Origin: Ascaphus truei
Taxonomy: Eukaryota > Chordata > Amphibia > Anura > Ascaphidae
Reading direction: 5' to 3'
DNA length: 64,000 nucleotides
Assembly: GCA_036426205.1 (NCBI GenBank)
Contig: CM071568.1
Span: 219,649,216 to 219,713,215, forward strand
A model generated the notes under the pieces. It was not told where the DNA came from. It saw nothing but the letters and a program-made list of their open reading frames with translations, and searched no databases. The translations under genes and the position numbers were made by a program. The first letter of the stretch is position 1; every line of letters starts with the position of its first letter. Positions 43,817 to 55,799 of this stretch are shown here, one piece after another.

Positions 43817-44880
43817 TAGTGTACAAGAACAGGTATATTGTTAAATGCCAGTGACATTGGCCCTCAATTGTGGCATTTGCTATTGCCCATGCACGATGTG
43901 ATATGTAACTTCGCGCATGTGCATGAGTGCGTGTAAAGCTAATGACGCCTGCGCGTTTGCCCCATGACGTAGATGCAAATGCAAGTGAGTGCATCCACAC
44001 CTCCCCCCCGCCCAAACAGCATGGACACACTACAATTACAGAATGTAGAAAGCCAGTTTACTTAAACTACTAATGTTATGTTAATGACGGAGACATTATT
44101 GTTGAAATGCGTAGGGTGATTATTGGAGACAGGATCACCAGTTTGAGAGGACTGCCCTTTTTTCCTAAGTGGATTGCCTGAATTGGTAGCCGGAGAGCTG
44201 AACAGGCTGCAGTGTGGATGGTGCCTGAGACGGAGTAATTTTAAAGTTGGAGACCTCGCGCGACGTGATCAAACACCCACACGTGATGCAGAAGCGGTGA
44301 GTGAGGTTGGGCTAGCAGGAGGAAAGCCATGCGTTTGGAGACACTGAAAGTACTGATCCGGAATCCCCAGATGGGTATTGTGAAGAGGGGTGAGTGAATA
44401 GTCGAATATAGAGGAAGGAGAGGCAGGAAAGCCCCTTTCCCCCCTCCCACCCCCTCCCTCTCAACTGCATCCTGCACATCACACTGCAAGCAAGCAGTTT
44501 TGTCCCAGACCCACCACCCAGAAGACCATCACGGGGGGTAAGGAGAACTACTGGGACTGATACCAAATCGTCATTACATGTGACATGAACTGTGTCCTAA
44601 GGACATAGTTAGTCTTTTTGATATTTGGACTTTATCTCCACACACAGCATAATATTTGTGATCCTCTCACATTAACTGCATATATTGCATTTTTTATAAT
44701 TGCATACCTATTGTTGGTTACATAGTTTTTTAATAAATATATTCAAGAAAAATACTATCCATCTCAGCCATGCACTGATTATCACAACATTAAGTCCTGA
44801 TAATTATTTTTTATGTCACTGGTTTGAACAAAATTTCCTATGGATTTCCTATGGATGCGGTATTATCTTCAAGTAGATCA
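43817..44880. other. No gene seen; possible hairpin-element debris
   Basis: GAAATGCGTAGGG at about 44105 resembles the conserved end of the hairpin family without its other half. No coding similarity. Confidence 0.3.
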
Positions 44881-44894
44881 GAATTGAATACGGT

Positions 44895-44942
44895 GACAAG
44901 GGTCGAGAAAGTCGCCCGAGTGTGACGAAACGCGTCAGGGAG
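44895..44942 (+). ncRNA. Hammerhead-like hairpin, degenerate 5' core, GUC cleavage-type triplet
   Basis: An inner stem GTCGC/GTGAC (four pairs plus a GU) is followed by GAAACGCGTCAGGG. The 5' core reads CGAGAAA instead of CTGANGAA. Downstream GC-rich sequence with TCATCACG and ACGTCATCACG follows. Confidence 0.35.
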
Positions 44943-45288
44943 CGTCATCACGTAAACGTACGGACATTACGTCATCACGTGTGCGCATGAACAGGCCGGT
45001 TCGTGCGTCCAACATCACAGAGGCCATCCAGCAAGGAGATTCTCTGAGGATTCCAGCATGATTCCGGTGATACTTCTCTCACGCCCTGAACATCCTGATG
45101 ATCACGGATCCTCTATCATCTAGAGACTGACGGACGTTTGAGCGAAGCACAGATACCGGATGGTGGTGATATTATCACGACATGCTTTTAACACTTTTAC
45201 CCTTGTGAGTGTATTTTTCCCCCCCTCCCCCTTCCCATCATTAAATATACAATTTTATACTATAGGGCGTGCACTCTCTCCTCTCTCT

Positions 45289-45289
<1 letters not shown>

Positions 45290-45325
<36 letters not shown>
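45290..45325. repeat. TA microsatellite
   Basis: A short TA run, about 26 bp. Confidence 0.9.
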
Positions 45326-45327
<2 letters not shown>

Positions 45328-45925
45328 AAAAACTAATATAGTACCGCTAAAGTAAAGGAACATGCACATAAAACAACTGTTAACAATAACCGAATATTGT
45401 TAGATAAGCAGCGTACGAGGGGTTAATAATAGACACACGCACAATATTACATTCAAGAGCAGGACATACAAGACACAAACAACAGATAACATAAATGATC
45501 AGTCCCAAATGTTCCTTCCAAGGCAGAGAAATCAGAGTCCAATTGTTGCAATGAGGATAAACTGCAGCTCTCAAATGGATTAACCCAATCCTAAAAAGTA
45601 CCTAAAATGAAAAAAGAAGAGAGTGCAACCCCATAGCGCAATATGACATTTATTGGGAAAGAAAATGAGAAAAAGGGTATCAAGCGCACTTACAGAATAT
45701 AAGTTAAAAACAAGCAATAGTGAATCATATCACCGCCAACGTTGTAGGGAGATTAACCCTGAGCTGTGTTCAAGCAGCTTCCACTCCAGACCATCCGTCT
45801 TAGAATAAGAGATGTCCCGATGTAGATGAGGCACTCACTGATAACAGCACACAAAATAACATGTGGCGCGACCCGGCTACGATCGCGTCGCGGAGTAGTG
45901 ACTCAACGTCTACTACCACGTGTTT
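45326..45925. other. Body of a minus-strand hairpin-bearing element
   Basis: No gene. The GC-rich part from 45865 (GTGGCGCGACCCGG) to the hairpin at 45930 matches the layout seen next to other hairpins. Confidence 0.35.
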
Positions 45926-45927
45926 CC

Positions 45928-45978
45928 AGCTTCCTAACGCGTTTCGTCACTGACAGTGACTTCTTCCGAGGAACCTGT
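45928..45978 (-). ncRNA. Hammerhead-like hairpin with long stem II
   Basis: Minus strand: TTCCT, CGGAAGAA, GTCACTG-T-CAGTGAC (perfect seven pairs), GAA, ACGCGT, T, AGGAA. The outer TTCCT/AGGAA stem is perfect. U4 of the core is G, so catalysis is doubtful despite the excellent structure. Confidence 0.45.
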
Positions 45979-46094
45979 GTAGCGTCATAGCCCAGCACCT
46001 TAAGAGTTCCTCTGTCGTCAAGCTAAACATAATTCAGCCAATCTGGCTGAATCTGCACTCAGCAATCAGGCCCCGCCAGCACGAACAGCAGCGG

Positions 46095-46128
46095 AACAGT
46101 GCGGAACAGTTCGGAACAGTGCGGAAGC
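46095..46128. repeat. Short tandem GCGGAACAGT
   Basis: GCGGAACAGT occurs three to four times with one variant (TTCGGAACAGT). Local slippage repeat. Confidence 0.7.
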
Positions 46129-46421
46129 ATGCGCATGAGTAGGGATTGAGACTTTGGGTTACCAATGCTACCAGACGGTTTACGAGCGTTGCCAAGCAAA
46201 GGAGGATGCTCCCATTCACCTGTACACAGATGAACGTCCTCCTTCTAGACGCATGCACAATTGATCTGCTTACTGACTTCTGACTTGCAAGATGACCGCC
46301 GCAAGACAGCGATGCTGCCTGATAACGTGGATCTCCCTGCTTGTCCAATTATTCCCTCTAATTGTTTGCACTTGGTGTATTGTGGGTATAAAACACTCCT
46401 GGTTGCCATTGTCCTCTAGCA

Positions 46422-46462
46422 CCCCCCCGAGGAAGGTCCTTTCTGGACCGAAACGTTGGTTT
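46422..46462 (+). ncRNA. Hammerhead-like hairpin, CGTTGG class
   Basis: CCCC, CGAGGAA, GGTCC-TTTCT-GGACC, GAA, ACGTTGG. Inner stem perfect five pairs. U4 replaced, and helix III remnant reads ACGTT. Preceded by GGGTATAAAACAC and followed by a short AT-rich tail, as for the copy at 46783. Confidence 0.4.
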
Positions 46463-46631
46463 GAAGTGTGCTGATGTATTTTTATCAATACAATTTATTT
46501 ACTATATCTATTTGAGTTCTGCTTCCTTGCTTTCTCCCCTGGGAAAGCACTGGTTGTTCTAGTATTTGCTATGGAGCATGCATCTTGAATTGTGACATTT
46601 GCTTGGAGTACGAGTTGTTTGTGTTCTCTAT

Positions 46632-46634
46632 CCG

Positions 46635-46677
<43 letters not shown>

Positions 46678-46735
46678 ATATATATTATTATATATATAGA
46701 TATATATATATTATATATAATATATATATATGGTG
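46632..46735. repeat. Interrupted TA microsatellite
   Basis: TA runs broken by TTATAATATA blocks. Confidence 0.92.
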
Positions 46736-46782
46736 TGTCTTTAGGGTATAAATGTCACTGAGTCTCACTTGTTCTCTGCACC

Positions 46783-46822
46783 CCCTTGATAAAGATCTCT
46801 CTCCGGGATCGAAACGTTGGAC
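46783..46822 (+). ncRNA. Hammerhead-like hairpin, CGTTGG class
   Basis: CCCC, CTTGATAAA, GATC...GATC, GAA, ACGTTGG. Same class and same GGGTATAAA upstream phrase as 46422-46462. Confidence 0.35.
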
Positions 46823-46912
46823 TTTTTGTGCAAGTATTTGTGTACTTTAATAAATTTTTTCATTACTGAACTGCTGAGTGCCTTTGTCTCTTTACCTTTC
46901 AGGTAGTATATG

Positions 46913-46914
<2 letters not shown>

Positions 46915-46955
<41 letters not shown>
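46915..46955. repeat. TA microsatellite at the left of the second Harbinger region
   Basis: Uninterrupted TA for about 38 bp. Confidence 0.95.
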
Positions 46956-46958
<3 letters not shown>

Positions 46959-47529
46959 AAGGACATAGTTTGTACACAGAATGTAGAAGTGTCACACAAA
47001 TTTAACTTTGTAAAATTAATTGTTGTGTTTGTAGGTATTAGACAAAAACAACAAGAAAAAAAAAATACAGAACAATAACTTTTATTTATTTCCACGCAGC
47101 AACATTTGTGAATGAGTCAAGGGACGGTTGCTTTTTTGGTCTTGTGGACATCTTCTACCTCGACCACGCTGATTTCAAATAGTTGGAAGCACATTAGATG
47201 ATTCCTGTGTTGTGGCAAGGGCAATATGGATGAAGGTGGCTCAGACCTTGTTGTTGTAGGGAAGGGCAATATGTCTGAAGGTGGCTCAGGCCTTGTTGTT
47301 GTAGCCAAGGGCAATATGTCCGAAAGTTGCTCTGGCATGGGTGTTCTGTCCAGGGAAATTATGTCAGATGGCTGTGCCAAGGCTGGAGCAGAAGTTCTTG
47401 CAGTTGCCTTCATAGTGGGTGTTTTCATATAATGTTTCCATGTTGAGGAATTTGGTCACCAGTATTTTCTTTCAATTTTTCTCTTATGTCCTATTAATTT
47501 TTTATTTTTTTTTGGCAGGTTGCTCGTCA

Positions 47530-47768
47530 ATTCCTGGTTGCGGAGACGCTTCTATGACAGCTTGCGGACACAATTACATTGTTGTTTACGGCAACGATTC
47601 CATTCCTTTTTGTGGACAAAATGTCATTCGTGTTGGCGGCGAATATTCCATTCTTGTTTGTGGAGAAAATTCCAATTTTGTTTGCAGCGACGATTCCATT
47701 CCACTTTGTGGAGAAAATTCCATTCCTTTGTGCGGAGACAGATCTATTAATCTTTGTGGAGAAAGTAC
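47530..47768 (-). repeat. 24 bp coding-type minisatellite
   Basis: About ten units of the form ATTCCATTCCTTTGTGCGGA plus four bases; each encodes eight residues, read as SPQxGMEF on the minus strand. Frame is kept throughout despite base changes, which hints at past selection or in-frame expansion. Confidence 0.8.
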
Positions 47769-47899
47769 AGTAGATGTCTCCAGGCTTAAAACTGCACCAT
47801 CTATGGAACCTACATATGAGGAAGCAGGAAAGCGTACTGATGCCACAAGTGCAGAGGCACAAAGCCCATTTTGTTAAATTAAGCTGGAAGCTATTGATT

Positions 47900-49240
47900 G
47901 CATGAAGCTATTATGAACTGTAAATTCAACACTATTCTTGAGCAAAATATCTTTGATATGTCTAATTTCAACAACCATTTGCTCATGAACCCCCATCAAT
48001 TGTTCATGACGTGATAATTGGCATTGCAACAAACGCTCTTCTGATTTCTCGATTTAATCCAACTGCTCCTGGTGGGCAAGATCACGATTGGCATGAGCAG
48101 ATTGGTGATGGCTTAATACCGGACTATCCTGATCCATTAAGAACGATAAACACGGAGAATCTGTCAATCTGGATATGAAAAACATATTAGGACAACATTA
48201 ATGATTGTCATTGAAAAAGTACTGGTCACAGCTAGTTATTACAAAGCCTGATGATTACTTTTGCAATAACATGTTCAATTATGACGTGTAAAAATAAAAC
48301 ATATATTGAATGATGGACAATTGTGCATCACTAATTGTAGCCCATGGAAACGTTAATTATTGAGTCTGCCACAAAAGACAGGGGTGCCCAATGCTGCCCA
48401 ATTGGATGTAGCATTGGGCACCCCTGTTTTTTGTTGTATACATTTGCCACGCTCAGTAGCATTCTTTTTGACATAAATATATATTCATGATGTGGTGGGT
48501 GTAGGAGTTTGAGCAAGCTGCGAATGTGTATTGAGTCTGCCATGCAGCAGAACATGGAATATTTGTGTGATCTCATCATTAATGATATTGTTTTGAGGCA
48601 TCACAAAGAATATTTCTATGTGACTGCAACATCACATATGTGTTTGTTTTTAAAAACGACAACTCTGTCCATGTTAGTCACACCTGCACCTGTAACACGG
48701 TCATTTGAATGTGTACTTGTGGCATATAAGGTGCTACACATTGATGGCCTCATCTTCAATTAAGGGTGATGACAACTGGGATGCAGGGGCTGGCACCTGT
48801 GAGGCAACCTGGGATGCAGGGGCTGTCATCTGTGAGCCAACCATGGATGCAGGGCCCCCTATATAGATTTTATAGAAGACAGTTGTTATTAAAATGAAAT
48901 ATGTAAATGTCTAATTATCTGTTATATGACTACATAAGACTATATAATTCATTATAATCTTTGTACATGTGAGAATTGTTATCCAAAAATCACCCGCTGT
49001 TTATGGTACATATCAATAATGTTTATATTTAACAAATGAACTATTTATAAAGACTTTGTTAATACTACTACATACTATGTGAATGCATATATGTATGAAG
49101 GGGTGTGTAATAGTGTTAATGTAGAATCACATATTAATCTGCTGTCATGGAACCTTAACTCATGACATCCTAACAGACTACAAATTCTAGACCAGTAATG
49201 ATAGTGTAGTTTTAACAAAATGTAAAAAATAAATTGTACT
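47900..49240. other. Intervening sequence of the second Harbinger element
   Basis: Apart from the coiled-coil-like block at 47880-48140 and the hairpin at 48378, this is AT-rich non-coding DNA. Near 48770-48850, GGGATGCAGGGGCTG-type phrases recur three times. Confidence 0.4.
48378..48427. repeat. Perfect 18 bp-stem hairpin
   Basis: ACAGGGGTGCCCAATGCT and its exact complement enclose a 14-base loop; flanking A/T-runs extend the stem. The size matches a microRNA-like precursor or a tiny foldback element. It reads the same class of structure on both strands. Confidence 0.8.
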
Positions 49241-49989
49241 CGTCTAAATGTACTGATCTTGGGGAAACGGGTGAGCGTACACACCGATATCCCTTTCCCC
49301 AGGCAAGCCTTCAACCAAAATGGGTATCAATCTAGCACACAGCTGCTCCTCCAACGGAGTCAGGTCTAGATTTGGGGCAGGAGGTCCTCCTCCTTTGCCT
49401 GAAGAATGCAAATGTTTGCTTTGCAATTTTGACTTCAATTTTCGTTTCATATCATCAAACCTTTTTTGGAAGTTATTATCAGTTTGGACCAGATTGCCAC
49501 AGGCAGACACAGACACTTGAATGTGTTGCCACAATTCCCTTTTGACCATTGATGTTGTCTTTCCTTTACATATACAACAAAATAACCTTAATCATGGACA
49601 TATCTTATAATATTTTTTACATTAAATAAAAAATGTTAGAACGCTTGTAACATTAATTTGATATGGTGTTTGCCAGAGAGTATGTTGGGCACATTATGCT
49701 TCAAAGATTTATTAGGCATACTTGGCAAATGATTTATTAATGGATATATAATATTTACATACTATTGTTGGCCATCTACTTTTAACCTGGTTCACAACTC
49801 TCAATGATAACATGTGTGTATATATAAACAAGTACATTTATATGTAAATGTCACTTCTATGTGAATGCAGAAATATTACATGTATAATACATGTCAAGAA
49901 TAATTGGGACACCCATTGATAATTAGTTTTTTCCTACTAAGTGCATGCAGCCGTTCATTATGCTCCAAAATACACGTTACAAGTACTCT

Positions 49990-50350
49990 ATTTTCTTAAT
50001 CGTTGAATCGTATATTTCTTTTTTTTTTTCCAATATGCTGCTTACGCCCAGATGCAATGACTGAGCTCTGTGGAAGAGACTACAGGAGCCTGCCACTCAA
50101 CCCAGTACCACCACCACCAGTCACCCCACCACCAGTCACCCCACCACCAGTCACCCCACCACCACCACTCACCCCACCACTGCCACTTACCCCACCACCA
50201 TCACTCACCAAATCTCCACCACTCACCACACCAACACCACTCACACACCAGTCACCCCACCATCACTCCCCTGACTCACACATGCACTCCCACGCCTACT
50301 CCTACTCCTCCCTTCCATACCTCAACCACTCACAAATAATAAAGAAATAA
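49990..50350 (+). repeat. Proline-codon minisatellite (CCACCACCAGTCACC)
   Basis: From about 50105 to 50250, a 15 bp unit CCACCACCAGTCACC repeats and then degrades. The plus-strand frame is proline/threonine-rich, preceded by a splice-acceptor-like tract ending CTTACGCCCAG at about 50050. Followed by AATAATAAAG. Coding status is unclear. Confidence 0.5.
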
Positions 50351-50785
50351 ATTAAATGACACACTCACCAAAAACTTTCAACCTCACAAAACAAAAAATT
50401 GTTAAATAAAATAAATACAGAAGACAAAACTCTCAAAATTCTCAACCACTCTATTAATCCCAAATCCTCCAAACACCTACTGTAGCTGTGTCTGTCTCTC
50501 ACTCACTCCCAACAACACAGAGAAAGATTACAATTACAATAAATACACCATTTAAATAGATCGCTCTGCAAATTTCTTGTCTCGCGAGATTGTCACAGAG
50601 TGTAATAAAAACCTTGTGTTACACGCCACGCCATTTCCTCATTTTAACACAGATGATCATCACGCCACTGGCTACTCACCAATTTAGAAAATGTTGATAA
50701 CACAGGTATTCGGTGCTTTGTGAAAGTAACGCTGCCAAAATTGTGAATTGTGAATTTATAACAATGGCGAATTTTTTTATCGGAC
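50351..50785. other. Subterminal region of the second Harbinger element
   Basis: Non-coding; leads into the recognised terminus. Contains CTCGCGAGAT at about 50580, a small palindrome. Confidence 0.4.
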
Positions 50786-50803
50786 TTTACTGCATGGGCC
50801 CCT

Positions 50804-51480
50804 CTATCTGAGCTCTATGAAAATATCTTTGACAAGTGCCCATTCATAAAAAAACAAACAAAAGAAAACACCAAACCTCAAAGGCTGGAAGAATTCTATT
50901 CGACACAACTTAAGCTTTAATGATTGTTTTAATAGAACACCGTGTCCCGGCAAGAGGGGTGGGTGCTTGCCACTGCATACATTATGGATGTGTATGTTTG
51001 ATGATGTCAACTTTCAAAGGAGAGATTGGAGAATAGACCTTCTCGATCCTATCCCTCCAATCTACCTCCACCCGATTAGTTATTCCAACCTGAGTAACTG
51101 TCTCCACTTGAGTACCTACCCCATTATGAGTATGGCCCAACCAACTTGTAAAACAAGATGAACCTACATCCCAACTACCTGCCTCCACTCGAGTACCTGC
51201 TCCAACCTGAATACCAGTCTCCGCCTGAGTACAGTACCTGCTCCAATATCATTACCAGTACGGATCAACCAACTCCAAAAATGAGATTAACCTACATCCC
51301 AACTACATAATCGACTCGAACATCTAGTTATAGCACACCCCTTGCATCAACAATGGGTCACTGCAACCCAATTTCAAGGTGTCTAATCAATGGAAAGCAT
51401 CAGGGAGTGAGGAGAGAGAATGGAAGGAAGCTCTTGCTACCGTCTATATAAAACAGGTGATGTTAGGGGTAGAAAGGAGA
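50804..51480. other. No gene seen; degenerate short repeats
   Basis: CCAACCTGAGTACC/CCACTCGAGTACCT phrases recur between 51080 and 51260 at about 35 bp spacing, suggesting a decayed minisatellite. Confidence 0.4.
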
Positions 51481-51486
51481 ATAAAC

Positions 51487-52203
51487 AGACAAATACTTGC
51501 CGAAGCAAGCACAAAAAGACCCCAGCATGTATAATTTATGTATTAAAACATAACCTTTAATGGTTGATTGAATTAAAATAAAATGGGACAAAAACACATA
51601 ATAGACAGAACAATTAACGAATAATCACAAACCAATAACACAAATAATAAAAAAAACTTATTAAATAATGTACTCTTAATCTAAGCACTGCTCATTAGTG
51701 CCGATATTGGAAGGGCAAATTAAAGGTGGAACCAGACCACTTTTATACTACTAGGTCGCAGTTTAATAAGAACAGCTGCTCAACTAAGATGGTATATACG
51801 CAGCTTAATGTTTAATCAATTGGATGTATTGATACACACCATACAATGAATAGTATTAGACCACAGCTACGGTCAAGTTATTATCTTAGAAAGGAGGTAT
51901 GAGGGCAAATAAAGTTTGACCAACGTATACGCTCTCACCACTATGCATATAATAAATGCATTCACCTACTCAGCGTGGTGTATTAATGAACACCACCGAA
52001 ATTACACAGCTACGGTCAAGTTATTATCTTAGAAAGGAGGTATGAGGGCAAATAAAGTTTGAACAACGTATACGCTCTCACCACTATGCATATAATAAAT
52101 GCATTCACCTACTCAGCGTGGTGTATTAATGAACACCACCGAAATTAAGTGCTGTTACTGAATGGGTCTTTTTGTGCTTGCTTCGGCATGTATTTGGCTG
52201 TCT
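51487..52203. mobile_element. Foldback/MITE-like element with about 38 bp inverted ends
   Basis: AGACAAATACTTGCCGAAGC plus AAGCACAAAAAGACC on the left corresponds to the reverse complement on the right (GGGTCTTTTTGTGCTTGC plus TTCGGCATGTATTTGGCTGT). The interior holds a 143 bp tandem duplication. Non-coding. No clear target duplication. Confidence 0.75.
51863..52148. repeat. 143 bp tandem duplication
   Basis: ACAGCTACGGTCAAGTTATT starts units at 51863 and 52006; the copies are almost identical. Confidence 0.9.
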
Positions 52204-52499
52204 AATCACTGTAAATATAAGTTTACACAAGTTTACATACAGTACTGTATAGTAGAACTGTAATTCCCAAATGTCCCGCATATGCGTTCCATAGACCATG
52301 CATGCGCCTATATTAAAAGACGTGCATATATTGACTACTAATTGAAGAGCAAACGACAGTAAATATTTAGTAGTGCACATGACAAGCTCATATAACTCTC
52401 TATACCAGTCAAACTATTCAAAGCTTATACAAACAATAAAAAGGGGCATGTGTGTCTAGACAAAATACAAAATCTCTTTGATTGGTTGAGTCCAATCAA

Positions 52500-52930
52500 T
52501 TAAAATGAATGTCCTATCAAGACTACTGTACTTGTTCAAGACTTTTCCTATTCTCCTAGTCAATAAAGAAATCATAGACCTTCACAATAGAATCAAAGAG
52601 TTTATATGGCCTGGGGAAAATTTTGAGGGTTAACAAACAGATCATGACTCTCTGCCAGAATAAGGGGATTACCACAACCATGTTTAATCTCATAATACAA
52701 AACCATGCAAGCCAACTCATCAACTGGCATGCAGACACAAGGCTGAGACACTCTGTAAAAATAGAATCAGACTTAGTAGACACATTTGGTTCAGAGATGG
52801 TTCTCTGGCTCCCTCAAGTAGCGGGGAAAGATAACCTGAACTATTTCCCGCGATTAAATTCTGATACAAACGTGCAACAAAAGCGGGCCTTAGAAATTGT
52901 GATCGACTTCCAGTATGGCACCAGAGGGTG
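52500..52930 (+). pseudogene. L1/Tx1-type LINE ORF2 fragment
   Basis: Plus-strand translation from 52505: KMNVLSRLLYLFKTFPILLV, then the RIKEFIWPG block typical of L1-clade ORF2 downstream of the RT. Several stops and frameshifts follow. Confidence 0.7.
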
Positions 52931-52934
52931 AAGT

Positions 52935-53316
52935 CACATCCCCCTTAGCTCCTGCAGCCCCACTGCTCCTACACAGATCAGCAGCTTAAACAAACATAAC
53001 AAATTATTTAAGTCAGTAGATAAAAACTCACTGAATGATCCTGTGAACAGCAAAAAGCAGGCAGACTTTGCATCCCCCGTGAGGGGAGATACATGTGTAG
53101 GTAGTCTCTGCAGAGACATCAGGCTGAATATAACCCTCACAGTTTCAATCGAGCTGAATAGAGGGGGGAAAGCAGGAAAAGCTCCACAGCCAGACAGTAA
53201 CTTGAAAAGTAAGGAGAAGCATTTATATTGAGAAATGTATTTCCAGGCAGACACAGATACCCCCCAAATATCAGCAAAAGCAGGTGAGAGCTGGGAGAAA
53301 GTCAGAGCACACCAAG
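52935..53316 (+). other. Probable 5' untranslated region of an L1-type LINE
   Basis: Begins directly after the ORF2 fragment and leads into the ORF1 start in the same orientation. A second copy head-to-tail with the first would explain this order. Confidence 0.45.
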
Positions 53317-53640
53317 ATGGCTTCCAAGCACATGGAGGAGCTGCATGTAGACCCAGAGGAATCAGAGGTGTCTCAAGAGGCAGAAATTCCCAGGGATTAT
53401 GGTGAGTTAGCCAGGGCTGTAGATAAAGTATTGATGCCTGCTTTAAATGAACATTATGAAAAATTGCAAAAATCCCTAGATGATCTTAAAGGGAAACTAA
53501 CCCTGCAAAACACCAGGATGGGGGAAGTTGAATCTAGAGTGGGGGTCCTAGAGGATATATCCTCTGAAATGCAGCAGGACATTCAAACACTTAAAAAAAC
53601 AAATACAACTTTAACTTGACAGACAGAACTTGAGGACTGA
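53317..53640 (+). pseudogene. L1-type LINE ORF1, N-terminal part
   Basis: From an ATG at 53317 (MASKHMEELHVDPEE) the frame continues into a coiled coil (EHYEKLQKSLDDLKGKLTLQ, EVESRVGVLEDI) as in L1 ORF1 trimerisation domains. A TGA at 53617 and later stops interrupt it where LENRSRRNN-type sequence would be expected. ORF1 would bind LINE RNA. Confidence 0.6.
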
Positions 53641-53860
53641 ACCTCAGAAAGGAGATAGAGATATAGCATGGAGGAAAATAGCGCAGCCAAGAAAAAATGT
53701 TCCCCTGCAAGATCCCAGCACCTCTGAAATGGGCCACGCTGCAAGGAAATAAGTATTGCACTTATAAAGGGACTAATGTGATCTGTTACAGAGAGATAGT
53801 ACTTGCATAAAATTATGTGAATGTTGTGAGGAAAAGGTGTTTATATAAGTGTAACCCATT

Positions 53861-53878
53861 CCCCCCCCCCCCCCCCCC
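53861..53878. repeat. C18 homopolymer
   Basis: Eighteen C in a row; length uncertain in any assembly. Confidence 0.9.
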
Positions 53879-53879
53879 A

Positions 53880-55380
53880 ATCTCACATAGGGTGTCCTAG
53901 GGTGTCTTAAGCTCAGGCTACATGTCTGTTTGTGGTGCGTACCTGCTGGTAACAGGGGGCCCTGAGTCTCCCGCGATGACATGGGGGAAGACAGGACAGG
54001 TTTCTGGGGTTGTGCCTCCGTTCTGTTCATTGGTGCAGTGCCTCCGTCTCCTGCAGCCCCCAACAGTATGGGGTGGAGTACCTACAGAAGAAATAGTCTC
54101 CCCCTCCTCCTGATAAACTCCACTCTCAGGCAGGAGCTTGTAGAAAAGTGCAGTCTCTTTATTCCTCCTTATTCACAGCATACACAGAAGACAGTTGCAC
54201 ACAGCCAGCTGTCCCCCAGCAGGATGTCCCCTGACTCCACTCTGGGCCTAGAGCCACCCAGAGTGGGTCTAGATCTTCTCCTACCCCCTAGGCAGGGTTG
54301 GAGGTTTATGGTCCACCTATTGCACTCTAGATCTAACAGCTCTACTCATCCTCATCTCTCTAACACTATCTGAATTCTGACCAACTACCCACTAAATAGG
54401 AAGTGCAATGTCCTAAGTAGTTTCATCAGGCACTGCCCCTGTGTCTCTTGATTGGACACAGAGTCAGGTGACCTGCCTTCACCATCTTAGGGCACTTGCT
54501 TGAGGTGGGGAAAACCCATGATAACTCCTGGCAAACATGCCCTTACCAGGGATTACTCTGCAGGAGGAAAACAGAATAATAGCCCAAAACCTATCAGGGC
54601 TACATAAGGGTTGTTGCATTTAGCAATATTAAATTGATAAAGTTCAAAAGCAATGAAGGGGTTATATTGCTAGGAGAACATTATAATATGTCTTTAAAAA
54701 AAAATTCTCCAAAAAAAAAATTCTCCAAAAATAAAAAAGTTGTCTAATTTGTTGCCTGTTACAAAAAAAAGCCTGTTTTGAAAAATATAAATTAGAGTGG
54801 TGGGGTAAAAGGAGGAGGAAGTAGCGGTGAGCTGTGATCAGGCAAAAATGTCACTTCTGGATAAAAAGAATGCAATTAATCTATGTGTGTTTTATGGTTT
54901 ATTTTTATACTCTGAGTTATATGTATTATTTTAAATATTTTTCACTGGTCGGATATAATGTGACAGAGAAAAAGAAAACAACAGGCAATCACGGTAAAGT
55001 AAGGTTCTTTAAGTCATTATATACATTATGTAAAGGCGTGCTAGACAATATCAGTTAAACAATCACCAATCTCCAATCACTCCCTTAATTAAATTTAGCT
55101 TCCACACCTAGGCAGGACAACACCCTGTTTAGAATAACCATCTGTTTAATGTTCCTCACATGTTCTAATTAAGTTAGCTGGGCTGAACCTAATTCAGTCA
55201 GGTGACATTTTGGAGCTAAATAACCGAGAGCACAGCAGTCCTTGCTGTTTGCAGCCATGTTTGAAGTAGCCAAGCTTAAAGTAGTATGCAGTACTGGTGT
55301 TTAAAAGGGAGTTCAAAAGGAGTGCAAAAGTGGACATTACCTACTGGCTCTGATTCCTGAATTTTATATACGCTGGAACG
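53880..55380. other. No gene seen; LTR-like first part
   Basis: 53900-54600 is CT/CCAG-rich and may be LTR or element UTR. 54690-54740 has a duplicated A-rich AAATTCTCCAAAAA unit. The rest is AT-rich without coding similarity. Confidence 0.35.
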
Positions 55381-55799
55381 GAGGATATTATCTATCTCAG
55401 ACTGCACATCTCATCACTTTGCTATTGCTGTGCTGCCACCTCTACTATTTATTTGTTATGGCCTCAGGTCTTTTCAAACTATGCACTACTCTCTACCAGC
55501 CTTATGTCTCCAACTCTATTCATATATCTCCATCTCTCCTTTCTTTGCCACTTCAGTTCATATGAACTCCTTTTTTTACCTGCACCCTCTGACACTACAC
55601 AGCTATACCCCCTGCTCTAAAACACACCCCTTCAAATCATCCTCACACATTCTCTTTCTAGCCCTGCTTCTCCTCCTTGCTCTGGGGATATCTCTCCCAA
55701 TCCTGGTCCCTACCTTATTCCTACATGCTCTCATCCTCAACTGCCAAATGCAACTTCTACTCCATCTGGTGTCAACCCCTCCAACCTCATACCCATCCC

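Larger units (their letters stand above)
47117..49549 (-). pseudogene. Harbinger Myb/SANT-like DNA-binding protein gene, decayed
   Basis: The exon at 49549-49244 encodes LWQHIQVSV then NNFQKRFDDMKRKLKSKL, the last helix region of the Myb/SANT-like domain used by Harbinger partner proteins, followed by PNLDLTPLEEQL. A later block on the same strand (48140-47880) encodes a charged coiled-coil-like tail (QLMGVHEQMVVEIRHIKDIL) with one TAA. Further left come an eight-residue repeat region (47846-47530) and a proline-rich end (47428-47117). Frames are broken between blocks. The start of the Myb domain is not seen. In Harbinger elements this protein brings the transposase to the termini and nucleus. 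Confidence 0.6.
46975..50803 (-). mobile_element. Second PIF/Harbinger element, decayed, Myb-like half
   Basis: The right end ACTTTACTGCATGGGCCC at 50786-50803 is related to the terminus at 20042, as is the subterminal AATGGCGAATTTTTTTATCG. A Myb-like gene reads leftwards from it. No transposase sequence is present and the left end is not recognisable, so the copy is truncated. Confidence 0.55.

Noticed and set aside
47419..47877. Plus-strand 152-codon cysteine/glycine-rich repeat frame
   Set aside because: The same 24 bp repeat lies on the strand of the Myb-like gene, which is the better-supported reading; the plus frame has no recognised family.
50003..50350. Proline-rich plus-strand frame as a real protein
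   Set aside because: Composition is explained by the 15 bp minisatellite; kept only as a repeat with unclear coding status.
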